From Butyricicoccus sp. (GTDB lineage Bacteria; Bacillota; Clostridia; Oscillospirales; Butyricicoccaceae): a stretch of 64,000 nt of DNA. Made by a program: the position numbers and the translations under genes. Below are positions 27,165 to 34,344 of the stretch, one piece after another. How positions within the stretch are numbered: the stretch's first letter is position 1; each line of letters opens with the position of its first letter. The stretch spans positions 11,736 to 75,735 of the forward strand of contig JAHHRO010000003.1 in the NCBI GenBank assembly GCA_020025755.1. The letters are read 5' to 3'. Below the pieces are notes generated by a model that was not told the origin of the DNA, did not search any database, and saw only the letters and a program-made list of their open reading frames with translations.

Positions 27165-27814
27165 AGTGTAAGCTCCGGATGCGCCGCTTTCAGCTTCTTC
27201 AAAAAACTTCGCCGGTGGATCGGGCTTGCGCCATGCGCAAGGATCGCCTCGGTGTGCGCCTTCGTCCCGTATCCCTTGTGCCCTGCAAAGCCGTATTCCG
27301 GATACAGGGCATCCATCTCTATCATATGCCGGTCACGCGTGACCTTTGCCAGTACCGATGCCGCCGCGATCGACATGCTTTTGGCATCGCCGCCCACCAC
27401 ACAGGTGGTCTCGATCCCGAGCCTCGGGTCGCGGTTGCCATCCACATAGGCAAAATCTGCCGGAACGGAGAGTCCCTCTGCCGCCTGCCGCATCGCCTGA
27501 TAGGTCGCCTGCAAAATATTGATCTCGTCAATGGTCGTATGGTCGACCGATGCAATCGAATAGCTGACTGCCTGCGCACAGATGACATCAAACAGTGCTT
27601 CGCGCTTCTTTTCCGTCAGCTTTTTGGAGTCGTTGAGTCCGGCGATCTCACAGTCCAGCGGCAGGATCACCGCCGCCGCCACCACAGGACCAGCCAGAGG
27701 ACCACGTCCGGCTTCATCAATGCCGCAGACTGCCAGAAATCCGTTTTCCGCCGCCTGCCGCTCGAGGTCATATGTCACGCCCTCATGCGTTGGTTTCAGT
27801 ATTTTCATAGTCAT
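27161..27814 (-). CDS. rnhB: Ribonuclease HII
   Basis: 217-residue endonuclease that removes ribonucleotides from RNA-DNA hybrids. The catalytic block [16 protein letters not shown] holds the first Asp-Glu (about residues 30-45), [13 protein letters not shown] follows, and [14 protein letters not shown] carries the later acidic residue (about 150). Two starts are close, encoding MTMKIL and MKIL. The first, at 27814, has GGAG about 8 nt upstream and is chosen. It overlaps the 3' end of rbgA by 32 nt and yraN by 4 nt. Confidence 0.94.
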   Translation of the reverse strand: MTMKILKPTHEGVTYDLERQAAENGFLAVCGIDEAGRGPLAGPVVAAAVILPLDCEIAGLNDSKKLTEKKREALFDVICAQAVSYSIASVDHTTIDEINILQATYQAMRQAAEGLSVPADFAYVDGNRDPRLGIETTCVVGGDAKSMSIAAASVLAKVTRDRHMIEMDALYPEYGFAGHKGYGTKAHTEAILAHGASPIHRRSFLKKLKAAHPELTL

Positions 27815-28664
27815 CCGGTGTCTCCAATGTGATGCGCCCCAGCACGCCGCCGCGGAATTCATCCAGCAAAATGCGTGCCATGCGTTCGGTGTCGATCTCG
27901 CCGCCCGAAATCAGGAAGCCGCGCTTCCTGCCTGCCTGCTGCAACAGGTCATAGCCCAGAAAATCCGATTCTTCCGGAATGGTCAGCTTATATCGGTCGA
28001 TGATCGCCTGCGGCGCACGCTCTGCCAGCAGCTCGAACAGCTTGCAGGCGAGGGTCTCGGTGTCCAGAATATCGTCCTTGACCGCACCCGTGACGGCAAG
28101 CAGGATGCCCACGCGCTCGTCATCGAACTTGGGCCACAGGATGCCCGGTGTATCGAGCAGGTCGATGCCGCCCTGCACGCGAAACCACTGTGCGCCGCGC
28201 GTCACGCCCGGCTTATCTGCCGCCTTTGCGGACTTGCGCCCCAAAATGCGGTTGATGAAGGTGGACTTGCCCACATTCGGGATGCCCACGACCATCACAC
28301 GCACCGAGCGTCCGGTCTGCCCCTTTTCGTTCCATGCGGCGATCTTATCCGCAAGGCGTTCTCTTGCCGCCGCGCCAAAGCGTGCCGTACCCGTGCCATG
28401 CTGACTGTCCGTTTCCAGAACGGAATAGCCCTGTGCGCGGTACCATGCCGCCCAGCGGCGCGTTTCCTCAGGGTCCGCAAGGTCGGTACGGTTCAAAATG
28501 ATCATACGCGGCTTGTCGCCTGCGATCTCGTCCATATCCGGATTGCGGCTGACCTGTGGGATACGCGCATCCACCAGCTCACATACCAGATCGATATTCT
28601 TGAGATTTTCCAGCATCTGACGGCGCGTTTTCGCCATGTGCCCCGGATACCATTGAATATTCAT
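27783..28664 (-). CDS. rbgA: Ribosome biogenesis GTPase RbgA/YlqF
   Basis: 293-residue circularly permuted GTPase for 50S maturation. The permuted motif order is visible: G4 ILNRTDLAD (about residue 65) precedes G1 [14 protein letters not shown] (about 130), then G3 DTPGILWPK (about 180). The N-terminus [15 protein letters not shown] is diagnostic. The ATG at 28664 overlaps the lepB stop as TGATG and has GGAGGTG upstream. lepB-rbgA-rnhB-yraN is a well-known Gram-positive gene order. Confidence 0.96.
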   Translation of the reverse strand: MNIQWYPGHMAKTRRQMLENLKNIDLVCELVDARIPQVSRNPDMDEIAGDKPRMIILNRTDLADPEETRRWAAWYRAQGYSVLETDSQHGTGTARFGAAARERLADKIAAWNEKGQTGRSVRVMVVGIPNVGKSTFINRILGRKSAKAADKPGVTRGAQWFRVQGGIDLLDTPGILWPKFDDERVGILLAVTGAVKDDILDTETLACKLFELLAERAPQAIIDRYKLTIPEESDFLGYDLLQQAGRKRGFLISGGEIDTERMARILLDEFRGGVLGRITLETPDDYENTETNA

Positions 28665-29230
28665 CAAACACCTCCAAACGAGCTGAACGGGAATACCACG
28701 CCCAATACATGCCCGATGATATAATGTTCATCCACCAGACCGATCTGCGGATCGCGGCTGTCACTCGATCCGTTGCGGTTGTCGCCCATCAAAAAGAGCT
28801 GACCCTCCGGTACGGTGAGTGGGAATGCCATGCCCTCGGCGGTGTAGGTCGGTTCATTGATGTAGGGCTCGTCGAGGACTTCTCCGTTGACCATCACGTC
28901 GCCCGTTGCAAAGTTGATATCCACGGTGTCACCGCCCACGGCAATGATGCGCTTGACGATAGAGCCATACTGTGTGCTCGGCTTGTTGACCACGACCACG
29001 TCGCCGCGATTGGGTGCATATCCCAGATTGCTGACGATCATCATATCATGGTCATGCAGGGTTGGCACCATGGAACTGCCTGCCACTGATATCATACGAA
29101 ACAAAAAGGTAAACACCACGACCACAATGATTAGAGAAAACGCGATGGATTCGCTCCAATCAAATAGACTGGAGGAAAAACGCCCCTCCCGTTCACCGTG
29201 TTGCAGTGCCTTTGGATCTGTCTGATTCAT
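28664..29230 (-). CDS. lepB: Signal peptidase I
   Basis: 188-residue type I signal peptidase. An N-terminal cytoplasmic stretch leads to one membrane anchor (about residues 25-45). The catalytic serine follows in SVAGSSMVPTLHDHDMM (about 50), and the lysine in GSIVKRIIAVGGDTV (about 90). The box LMGDNRNGSSDSRD ends the active site (about 145). The ATG at 29230 has GGGAGGA upstream and is preferred to a farther one at 29260. It is the first gene of the lepB-rbgA-rnhB-yraN run and has its own promoter. Confidence 0.95.
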   Translation of the reverse strand: MNQTDPKALQHGEREGRFSSSLFDWSESIAFSLIIVVVVFTFLFRMISVAGSSMVPTLHDHDMMIVSNLGYAPNRGDVVVVNKPSTQYGSIVKRIIAVGGDTVDINFATGDVMVNGEVLDEPYINEPTYTAEGMAFPLTVPEGQLFLMGDNRNGSSDSRDPQIGLVDEHYIIGHVLGVVFPFSSFGGV

Positions 29231-29268
29231 TTTGTGTTCCTCCCTCAAATGGATTGACATACGCCTTT

Positions 29269-29297
29269 ATTATAGTACGAAACCCTGTTTTACGCAA
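29269..29297 (-). promoter_or_regulatory. Promoter of the lepB operon
   Basis: Minus strand TTGCGT (29297-29292), 17-nt spacer, perfect TATAAT (29274-29269). The -35 matches consensus only in TTG. Confidence 0.6.
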
Positions 29298-29660
29298 CCA
29301 AATCTTATAATTTTCCACAGGAAATCAATTTTGACAGGTGATATGATGCATTTTGATCTGTTGGGCTTGTTCGGTCAAGGCAGAAACTGTGGAGCGGTTG
29401 TGAATGGTTCCGTTTACTGGAAATCCGCGGTGATTTTCATTTTCGCTGAAAAAATTTGCTTTGGCAAGCAGGGAAACGTGTCGCGGTCTCGCGACGGAGA
29501 CACAAGGAATAGAACCTTACGGGGCTGATTGCTCTATTAGCTGAAAATACATTACACAGCCGTTTATGACTTGGGCGACGGGGTCGCCCACAGCCTCCTT
29601 ATGAAGTTTTCGCCGTGTTGCATTTGACTTGACAGTTCAAATCCCATAACTGCAGCGCAT
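29298..29660. other. Long intergenic region with a dispersed repeat, no convincing gene
   Basis: About 360 nt between the lepB promoter and the next terminator. It contains one copy of an intergenic repeat (29418-29478) also found near 55.8 kb. A plus-strand frame (29232-29528) crosses that repeat and the lepB promoter and looks spurious. Confidence 0.55.
29418..29478 (+). repeat. Dispersed intergenic repeat, copy 1
   Basis: Starts TGGAAATCCG, then TGATTTTCATTT, GAAAA and AAATTTGCTT. The same blocks in the same order recur at 55863-55923. Confidence 0.55.
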
Positions 29661-29699
29661 AAAAATACCCTCCTTACTGTTTGTCCAGTAAAGAGGGTA
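29661..29699 (-). terminator. Terminator after the duplicated membrane protein gene
   Basis: 14-bp stem with one mismatch (29699-29686 with 29679-29666, TACCCTC..TTACTG type), 6-nt loop, then five T on the minus strand. Confidence 0.9.
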
Positions 29700-29729
29700 C
29701 CTATCACAATGATTCGGAGATTTTTGTTC

Positions 29730-30107
29730 CTATTCTGCTTGCACCAGCCGTTCCCAATATCGACTGCGAGCACACCAGAACGTGCCTGCGATAAGCAGCA
29801 CCGTAATGGCAAGGGCACCCCAGCGTCCTATATAGTCTGCCCGATACCCACGATTCACGCCATACATCAGCCCTGCACCAAGGATATAAATCATAAACCG
29901 CATGAAATCGATCCGCTTAATCGTAAATGTTTTGATGCGAACCCACCATAAAACTACTGCCAGGATCCCTACTGTGATGGCAAGAGAACTCCAACGCCCC
30001 ACATAGCCTGCGTTGTACCCAACATTTACAGCACACAAGAGTACAGCACCAACCATACAGGTCATAAATCGAATGAAATCCGCCTGCTTTTCCGTGCGTG
30101 TTTTCAT
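29730..30107 (-). CDS. Small membrane protein built from two tandem repeats
   Basis: 125 residues, function unknown. The protein is an internal duplication: residues 7-55 and 64-112 align with a 57-residue period. Matching blocks are KQADFIRFM/KRIDFMRFM, AVNVGYNAGYVGRW/GVNRGYRADYIGRW and LAITVGIL/LAITVLLI. Each half holds two hydrophobic segments, so about four membrane helices are expected. GGAGGTG precedes the ATG, and it has its own promoter and a strong terminator, so it is a monocistronic gene. No known family was recognised. Confidence 0.8.
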   Translation of the reverse strand: MKTRTEKQADFIRFMTCMVGAVLLCAVNVGYNAGYVGRWSSLAITVGILAVVLWWVRIKTFTIKRIDFMRFMIYILGAGLMYGVNRGYRADYIGRWGALAITVLLIAGTFWCARSRYWERLVQAE

Positions 30108-30154
30108 AACGGCACCTCCTCATGATTTAACAGGGATCTTCATTTGATATGCCT

Positions 30155-30183
30155 AGTATAGATCGCTTTCTCAGCGAAAGCAA
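30155..30183 (-). promoter_or_regulatory. Promoter with an inverted repeat in its spacer
   Basis: Minus strand TTGCTT (30183-30178), 17-nt spacer, TATACT (30160-30155). The spacer contains GCTTTC-N5-GAAAGC (30165-30181), a likely operator or hairpin. Confidence 0.6.
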
Positions 30184-30266
30184 GATACAAAATATCCAAA
30201 ACCTTATTATTTTTTTGTGTAATATTTCTATATCAGAGCGAGAGCACGGCGTTGATATCCGGCATT

Positions 30267-30545
30267 TTATACAAAGAATTTGGGAAGCTGCCAAAACAGC
30301 AACAGCAATGCAGCCGCGATCTCTACTGCGACAATAAGATAGTTTTTTGCGCGAACCTCCTGATACACCGTGACGATCCACGAGATCACAAGCAGCGGTA
30401 AGGCAAGAAAAACCAGAAGCAGTCCCAGCGGCATCAGGACACGAAATAGGATATGGGGATGTCCCACCCCTGTCACAAACAGTGGGATCCAGCATGTAAA
30501 CCCAACGAGCGCACACCAAATCGCAGCTTTTCTCCATCCATTCAT
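30267..30545 (-). CDS. Small hypothetical membrane protein
   Basis: 92 residues with three hydrophobic stretches (about 8-25, 32-58 and 68-86) and a short charged N-terminus. Not recognised as a known family. The ATG at 30545 has GGAG 7 nt upstream with a second AGGAG just before it; the frame is open to 30575. It lies upstream of, and reads toward, the duplicated membrane protein gene, which has its own promoter. Function unknown. Confidence 0.6.
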   Translation of the reverse strand: MNGWRKAAIWCALVGFTCWIPLFVTGVGHPHILFRVLMPLGLLLVFLALPLLVISWIVTVYQEVRAKNYLIVAVEIAAALLLLFWQLPKFFV

Positions 30546-30677
30546 CGTTGTTCTCCGCTCCTTTCTGTGCGTCATGTAAATATATGCAATACTATCATAA
30601 AATTACATGGAACGACAAGAGGCAGACTGTATAACATATCTGCTTCATTTTCATGCACAATGACAACACCGTATCAC

Positions 30678-32039
30678 TCACCCATTCCAGCGCAATCCCT
30701 TTGGATAATGATTTTTCAGCATGCCGCCACTGACCTTCCCCCAGCCAAGCGAGATGCCGTCGACCAACACCAGCGTCCAGCCGTTTTCCCCCTCGCATGC
30801 GAGTGCCTGTCCGCATAGATACGGAATACTTTGCTCCGCTGTCAGGTGCAGGACGCGCTTTGCATCCGCTGCCCCCAGCGCAAGCGCAAGCGCATGGGAA
30901 GGCTCAAAGCGTCCCTTTTTGACCGTTCCCAGCTGTAATCCCTGCCGCAGGACGCGCAGACCGCTGACATCCGGCATTTCCTCGGGCAATGCCCAAAGCT
31001 GATCCCCACCGCGCACGAGGTATGGAAAGCGGCATGTCAGTGTTTCCGTCTCAAAAGTGCGATACTCTATTGGGATCTCCTTGCCATCGAGTCCCTTTGC
31101 CCGTTTCGGTTCAGCTGCTTCATCCGTCTGCCCACCATGGACGAGGACAGCGGCAAAATGTCCCTCACCCTCCAGCTTATGCGGAAACAGGCGGCAGGCT
31201 TTGACAAGCTCTGCGCTGCCATTTGCGATCCAATCCGGTCTTCCCGGCGCAAAATAGGTCTGCTCCGGCACTTCCGCAATGAAAAACGCAGGATGACGGT
31301 CTAAAAAGTCTTGTACACTGCCCTCGTCCTCCTCAGGTGCAAAGGTACAGGTCGAATAAACGATTTTACCGCCCGATCTCAGCATAGCTGCCGCACAGTC
31401 TAAGATCTCCGCTTGTCTCTCGGCGCATTTCTGTGGTGCGTCCGGTGTCCATTCAGTCACGGCGATTTCATCCTTGCGGAACATTCCCTCTCCTGAGCAG
31501 GGTGCATCGACTACGATGCAGTCAAAGTATCCTGCAAACCGCTCTGCCAATCTCTGCGGCGTTTCATTGGTCACAAGGCAGTTGGGTATGCCGGCACGCT
31601 CCACACTTTGCGCCAAGATCTTGGCGCGTGCCGGATGGATCTCATTGGCAACAAGAATCCCTTTCCCCTGCAAATATCCTGCCAAATGGGTGGTCTTACC
31701 GCCGGGAGCGGCACAGAGATCAAGTACACGCATCCCCGGCTCGGGTGCCGCGAGCGCACCCACCGCCATGGCGGATGGTTCCTGAATATAGTAAAGCCCT
31801 GCTTCATAATACGGATGTCTGCCCGGTCTGGTATCGGGATCATAATAAAAGCCGTGCTCTGCCCACGGGATCGGTCGTAAACCGAACTGCGCATCAAGCT
31901 CCAGCCGCTCGCCCCCCTGCTTCAATGGATTGCGGCGCAGGCCGTAGGAACGCCCCTGCTCCATTGCCTGCACAAATATGGGGAATTCCTCCCCCAGCAG
32001 GGCTTCCATACGCTTTAAAAATTCAACCGGTAATGCCAT
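30678..32039 (-). CDS. rRNA cytosine-C5 methyltransferase (RsmF/NOL1-NOP2-Sun family)
   Basis: 453-residue SAM-dependent methyltransferase for rRNA (or tRNA) cytosine. SAM motif I is LDLCAAPGGKTTHLAGYL (about residues 105-122). The catalytic cysteines are in VDAPCSGEGMFRKD (about 180) and YSTCTFAPEEDEG (about 230). The C-terminal third resembles the RsmF-type RNA-binding extension. The ATG at 32039 has AGGAGG 7 nt upstream; 27 extra codons of open frame lie before it. The exact target base is inferred from family only. Confidence 0.9.
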   Translation of the reverse strand: MALPVEFLKRMEALLGEEFPIFVQAMEQGRSYGLRRNPLKQGGERLELDAQFGLRPIPWAEHGFYYDPDTRPGRHPYYEAGLYYIQEPSAMAVGALAAPEPGMRVLDLCAAPGGKTTHLAGYLQGKGILVANEIHPARAKILAQSVERAGIPNCLVTNETPQRLAERFAGYFDCIVVDAPCSGEGMFRKDEIAVTEWTPDAPQKCAERQAEILDCAAAMLRSGGKIVYSTCTFAPEEDEGSVQDFLDRHPAFFIAEVPEQTYFAPGRPDWIANGSAELVKACRLFPHKLEGEGHFAAVLVHGGQTDEAAEPKRAKGLDGKEIPIEYRTFETETLTCRFPYLVRGGDQLWALPEEMPDVSGLRVLRQGLQLGTVKKGRFEPSHALALALGAADAKRVLHLTAEQSIPYLCGQALACEGENGWTLVLVDGISLGWGKVSGGMLKNHYPKGLRWNG

Positions 32040-32216
32040 ACCATATCCTCCTGTTTTCATCATATATTCCGCTTTGGGTGTCACAGCTGCCCTCTTTTGA
32101 TCGGCTTTCCTGCCCTCCATGCTTATTTTTGTGCACCCTGCGCGGTAAAATCCTGTATATCACTTTTATTTCCGTAATATTCTATCATATTTTCAACAAC
32201 CTGAACAACTACTTTA

Positions 32217-32251
32217 TCAAAAGCACCCTTGACATTCCAAAGGTGCTTTGA
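32217..32251. promoter_or_regulatory. Inverted repeat overlapping the PTS operon promoter
   Basis: TCAAAAGCACC (32217-32227) and GGTGCTTTGA (32242-32251) form an imperfect inverted repeat that brackets the -35 box and abuts the -10. This is the expected placement of a repressor operator. CAAAGCACCTT also occurs upstream of ptsI (40219-40229). Confidence 0.45.
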
Positions 32252-32257
32252 TACAAT
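32229..32257 (+). promoter_or_regulatory. Promoter of the PTS/nagB operon
   Basis: Consensus TTGACA (32229-32234), 17-nt spacer, TACAAT (32252-32257). Transcription would begin near 32264, just before the RAT element. Confidence 0.85.
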
Positions 32258-32291
32258 AAATTTAGCAAAATTTCTTCATAAATTCAGCTTT

Positions 32292-32320
32292 AGATTGTGA
32301 TTGGTCATGTAGGCAAAACC
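32292..32320 (+). promoter_or_regulatory. RAT (ribonucleic antiterminator) of the BglG/LicT type
   Basis: 29 nt reading AGATTGTGATTGG, then TCATGTAGGCAAAACC. The conserved halves GATTGTNANTG and GGCAAAACC match the LicT/SacY/BglG binding consensus in order and spacing. Its last bases (AAAACC, 32315-32320) are the first bases of the terminator stem, so protein binding would block terminator folding. Confidence 0.85.
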
Positions 32321-32370
32321 AAATTTCTTCGGCAATCTTTTTTGTTGCCTGCATAGAAGTTTGGTTTTTT
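32315..32370 (+). terminator. Leader terminator controlled by the RAT
   Basis: 14-bp stem AAAACCAAATTTCT (32315-32328) with AGAAGTTTGGTTTT (32355-32368), one G-T pair, an inner GGCAA/TTGCC hairpin, and a T run to 32370. It lies about 50 nt ahead of the EIIA start codon. Confidence 0.88.
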
Positions 32371-32421
32371 ATTTTGTCTGTATCACCCAAAATCCATGTA
32401 CGAGAAAGGTTGTTACGATCC

Positions 32422-32916
32422 ATGTTTTCCAGACTCAAGCGTATGTTCAATAACGAAAGCAGTATGCAGATCACCTCTCCATTATCCGGCAAGGTCTGCC
32501 CACTGTCCGATGTCAACGACCCAACGTTTTCTCAGGAGATCCTTGGAAAAGGCTGTGCCATCCAACCTGCTGAAGGCAAGATCGTCGCTCCGGTGGATGC
32601 GATCGTCTCTATGATGTTCGATACTGGACACGCCGTATCTTTGGAAACATCCGATGGGATCGAACTTCTCATCCATGTCGGACTGGATACCGTCATGCTC
32701 AAGGGACAGCATTTTACACCCCATTGTGCAACAGGTGACAAGGTAAAGGCTGGAGATACGCTCCTTACCTTTGATACCGCTGCCATTCAGGCTGCTGGTT
32801 ATGATACGATCGTTCCGGTCATCGTATGCAATGTGGATGACTTCAAGGAGATCTCCACCGATATGATCGGAAGCACCGTGCACGCATTGGAACCGCTTTT
32901 GACCCTGAAAAAATAA
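32422..32916 (+). CDS. PTS glucose-family EIIA component
   Basis: 164-residue stand-alone EIIA of the glucose/N-acetylglucosamine family (Crr-like). The domain starts at ITSPLSGKV, passes FSQEILGKGCAIQP, and carries the phospho-histidine in GIELLIHVGLDTVMLKG with a second histidine in GQHFTPHC. It accepts phosphate from HPr. The ATG at 32422 has AAAGG 12 nt upstream, a weak site; a TTG at 32374 lies in the terminator leader and is rejected. The operon is controlled by the RAT leader. The partner is probably the EIIB 19 nt downstream. Confidence 0.9.
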   Translation: MFSRLKRMFNNESSMQITSPLSGKVCPLSDVNDPTFSQEILGKGCAIQPAEGKIVAPVDAIVSMMFDTGHAVSLETSDGIELLIHVGLDTVMLKGQHFTPHCATGDKVKAGDTLLTFDTAAIQAAGYDTIVPVIVCNVDDFKEISTDMIGSTVHALEPLLTLKK

Positions 32917-32935
32917 ATATCGGAGGTTTTCTTAG

Positions 32936-33301
32936 ATGCAAACAACCCTCATCCTGCTCGCTGTGCTTGTTGTCCTCATCGCAGGCGCGGTATTCTATTT
33001 GATGCGCAAGCCAAAAGCAAAGCGCGTCAGCACTGGAAAGAACTATCTGGCAGAGGAAGACTATACCGGCCTTGCACAGGTGATCTTGGAGAACTTAGGC
33101 GGTGCCGAAAACATAGCATCCTTTGACCACTGTGTCAGCCGTCTGCGCCTTACGGTCAAGGACGCTGCACTGGTCAATGAAAAGCCCATCAAGGCAACCG
33201 GCATTGCCGGTCTCCTGCGTCCTGAAAAGACCAAGATCCAGCTCATCATCGGAAAAAAGGTATCGCTTGTCGCAGATGCCCTCAAAGCCATTGTAGGCTG
33301 A
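32936..33301 (+). CDS. Membrane-anchored PTS glucose-family EIIB domain
   Basis: 121 residues. An N-terminal hydrophobic anchor (about 4-23) and a basic stretch RKPKAKR are followed by one EIIB domain with the phospho-cysteine in FDHCVSRLRLTVKD (about residue 66). EIIB domains are normally fused to the EIIC permease, as in PtsG or NagE. Here it is a separate small protein with its own anchor, and no EIIC gene follows. It may serve a permease encoded elsewhere or act as a regulator phosphodonor. GGAGG precedes the start. Confidence 0.85.
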   Translation: MQTTLILLAVLVVLIAGAVFYLMRKPKAKRVSTGKNYLAEEDYTGLAQVILENLGGAENIASFDHCVSRLRLTVKDAALVNEKPIKATGIAGLLRPEKTKIQLIIGKKVSLVADALKAIVG

Positions 33302-33373
33302 CCGAAACCGCTCGCAAACAATACGGCATCTCTTTTGAGTATGTGGTATTAAAATTAAAAGGAGAGATTACTT

Positions 33374-34102
33374 ATGAGAATCATTGCTGCAAAGGATTAC
33401 AATGATATGAGCCGCAAGGCGGCAAATATCATTTCTGCTCAGGTCATTCTGAAGCCTGACTGTGTGCTGGGACTTGCAACCGGTTCCTCACCCGTTGGAA
33501 CCTACAAGCAGCTCATCGAATGGCACAAGAAGGGTGATCTGGACTTCTCCGAAGTCAAGACTGCCAATCTGGACGAGTACCGTGGTCTGCCAAAATCCAA
33601 CGACCAGAGCTATGACTACTTTATGAAGGATAATCTGTTCAATCATATCAATATCAATTTCGACAACCTGAACATCCCGAACGGCGAGGAGCCGGACGCA
33701 GAGAAGGCTTGTGCAGATTACGACCGCATCATCGAGGAACTGGGCGGCGTGGATCTTCAGCTGCTCGGCATGGGTCATAACGGTCATATCGGCTTCAACG
33801 AACCTTCCGATGAGTTTACCAAGGGCACCAACTGTGTAGACCTTCAGGAGAGCACCATCGAGGCAAACAAACGCTTCTTTGCTTCCATTGATGATGTACC
33901 GCGTCAGGCTTACACCATGGGCATCGGCACCATCATGGCTGCCAAGAAGATCCTCGTTGTAGTGAGCGGCAAGGACAAGGCAGAGATCGTAAAGAAGGCA
34001 TTCTTCGGCCCGATCACGCCTCGCGTTCCGGCTTCCATCCTCCAGCTGCATCCAGATGTAACCGTTGTTGCAGACGCAGATGCACTCTCCCTGTGTGACT
34101 AA
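33374..34102 (+). CDS. nagB: Glucosamine-6-phosphate deaminase
   Basis: 242-residue cytosolic enzyme converting glucosamine-6-phosphate to fructose-6-phosphate and ammonia. Signature segments are LGLATGSSPVGTYKQL (phosphate loop, about residue 35), LDEYRGLPKSNDQSY (about 72), GMGHNGHIGFNEP (about 133) and VSGKDKAEIVKKAF. AGGAGAG precedes the ATG. Its place behind the EIIA and EIIB genes suggests the operon handles amino sugars such as N-acetylglucosamine; nagA is not adjacent. Confidence 0.96.
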   Translation: MRIIAAKDYNDMSRKAANIISAQVILKPDCVLGLATGSSPVGTYKQLIEWHKKGDLDFSEVKTANLDEYRGLPKSNDQSYDYFMKDNLFNHININFDNLNIPNGEEPDAEKACADYDRIIEELGGVDLQLLGMGHNGHIGFNEPSDEFTKGTNCVDLQESTIEANKRFFASIDDVPRQAYTMGIGTIMAAKKILVVVSGKDKAEIVKKAFFGPITPRVPASILQLHPDVTVVADADALSLCD

Positions 34103-34116
34103 TTCCTGCAAACTTT

Positions 34117-34200
34117 TAGGGGGATCCAATCCCCCTAGATACAGAGCCGGTTCCAGTAGAAACCGGCTCTGATACCCCCGGTTTCGCGCCCGATGGCGCG
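34117..34200. other. Run of three hairpins after nagB
   Basis: Three perfect inverted repeats follow in a row: TAGGGGGAT/ATCCCCCTA (34117-34137), AGAGCCGGTT/AACCGGCTCT (34143-34170) and CGCGCC/GGCGCG (34185-34200). None is followed by a T run. They may stabilise the mRNA 3' end or mark a mobile repeat. Confidence 0.5.
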
Positions 34201-34216
34201 GGTCGAGGGCAAAATC

Positions 34217-34264
34217 CAAGGCACATGTCCTTGGATTTTGAAAATTTTAAGTCGCTTCGCTCCA
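34217..34264. repeat. Dispersed 48-nt intergenic repeat, copy 1
   Basis: Aligns without gaps to 41060-41107, about 40 of 48 positions identical by eye. Shared blocks are ATGTCCTTGGATTTTGAA and GTCGCTT.GCTCCA. In this copy the first part forms a hairpin AAAATCCAAGG/CCTTGGATTTT (34211-34239). Confidence 0.6.
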
Positions 34265-34299
34265 GACGAAACTGGCACAGAGACTTTTTTGACACGCTG

Positions 34300-34330
34300 A
34301 GGGCGTTCCCATTTTGGGAACGCCCTTTTT
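34300..34330 (+). terminator. Terminator of the PTS/nagB operon
   Basis: 11-bp perfect stem AGGGCGTTCCC/GGGAACGCCCT with a 5-nt loop and a T5 run on the plus strand. Confidence 0.85.
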
Positions 34331-34344
34331 CTGCTGTTCTCTGT

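Larger units (their letters stand above)
32040..32421. other. Divergent intergenic region with PTS operon promoter and antitermination leader
   Basis: 382 nt between rsmF-like (minus) and the PTS operon (plus). The right half holds the plus-strand promoter, RAT and terminator listed separately. The left half is AT-rich, and no clear rsmF promoter was identified there. Confidence 0.7.

Noticed and set aside
29232..29528. 98-codon plus-strand frame between lepB and the membrane protein gene
   Set aside because: It runs antisense over the lepB promoter and through a dispersed noncoding repeat, without a ribosome binding site.
32374..32421. Upstream TTG start for the PTS EIIA protein
   Set aside because: It lies immediately after the leader terminator, has no ribosome binding site and adds residues not seen in the EIIA family.
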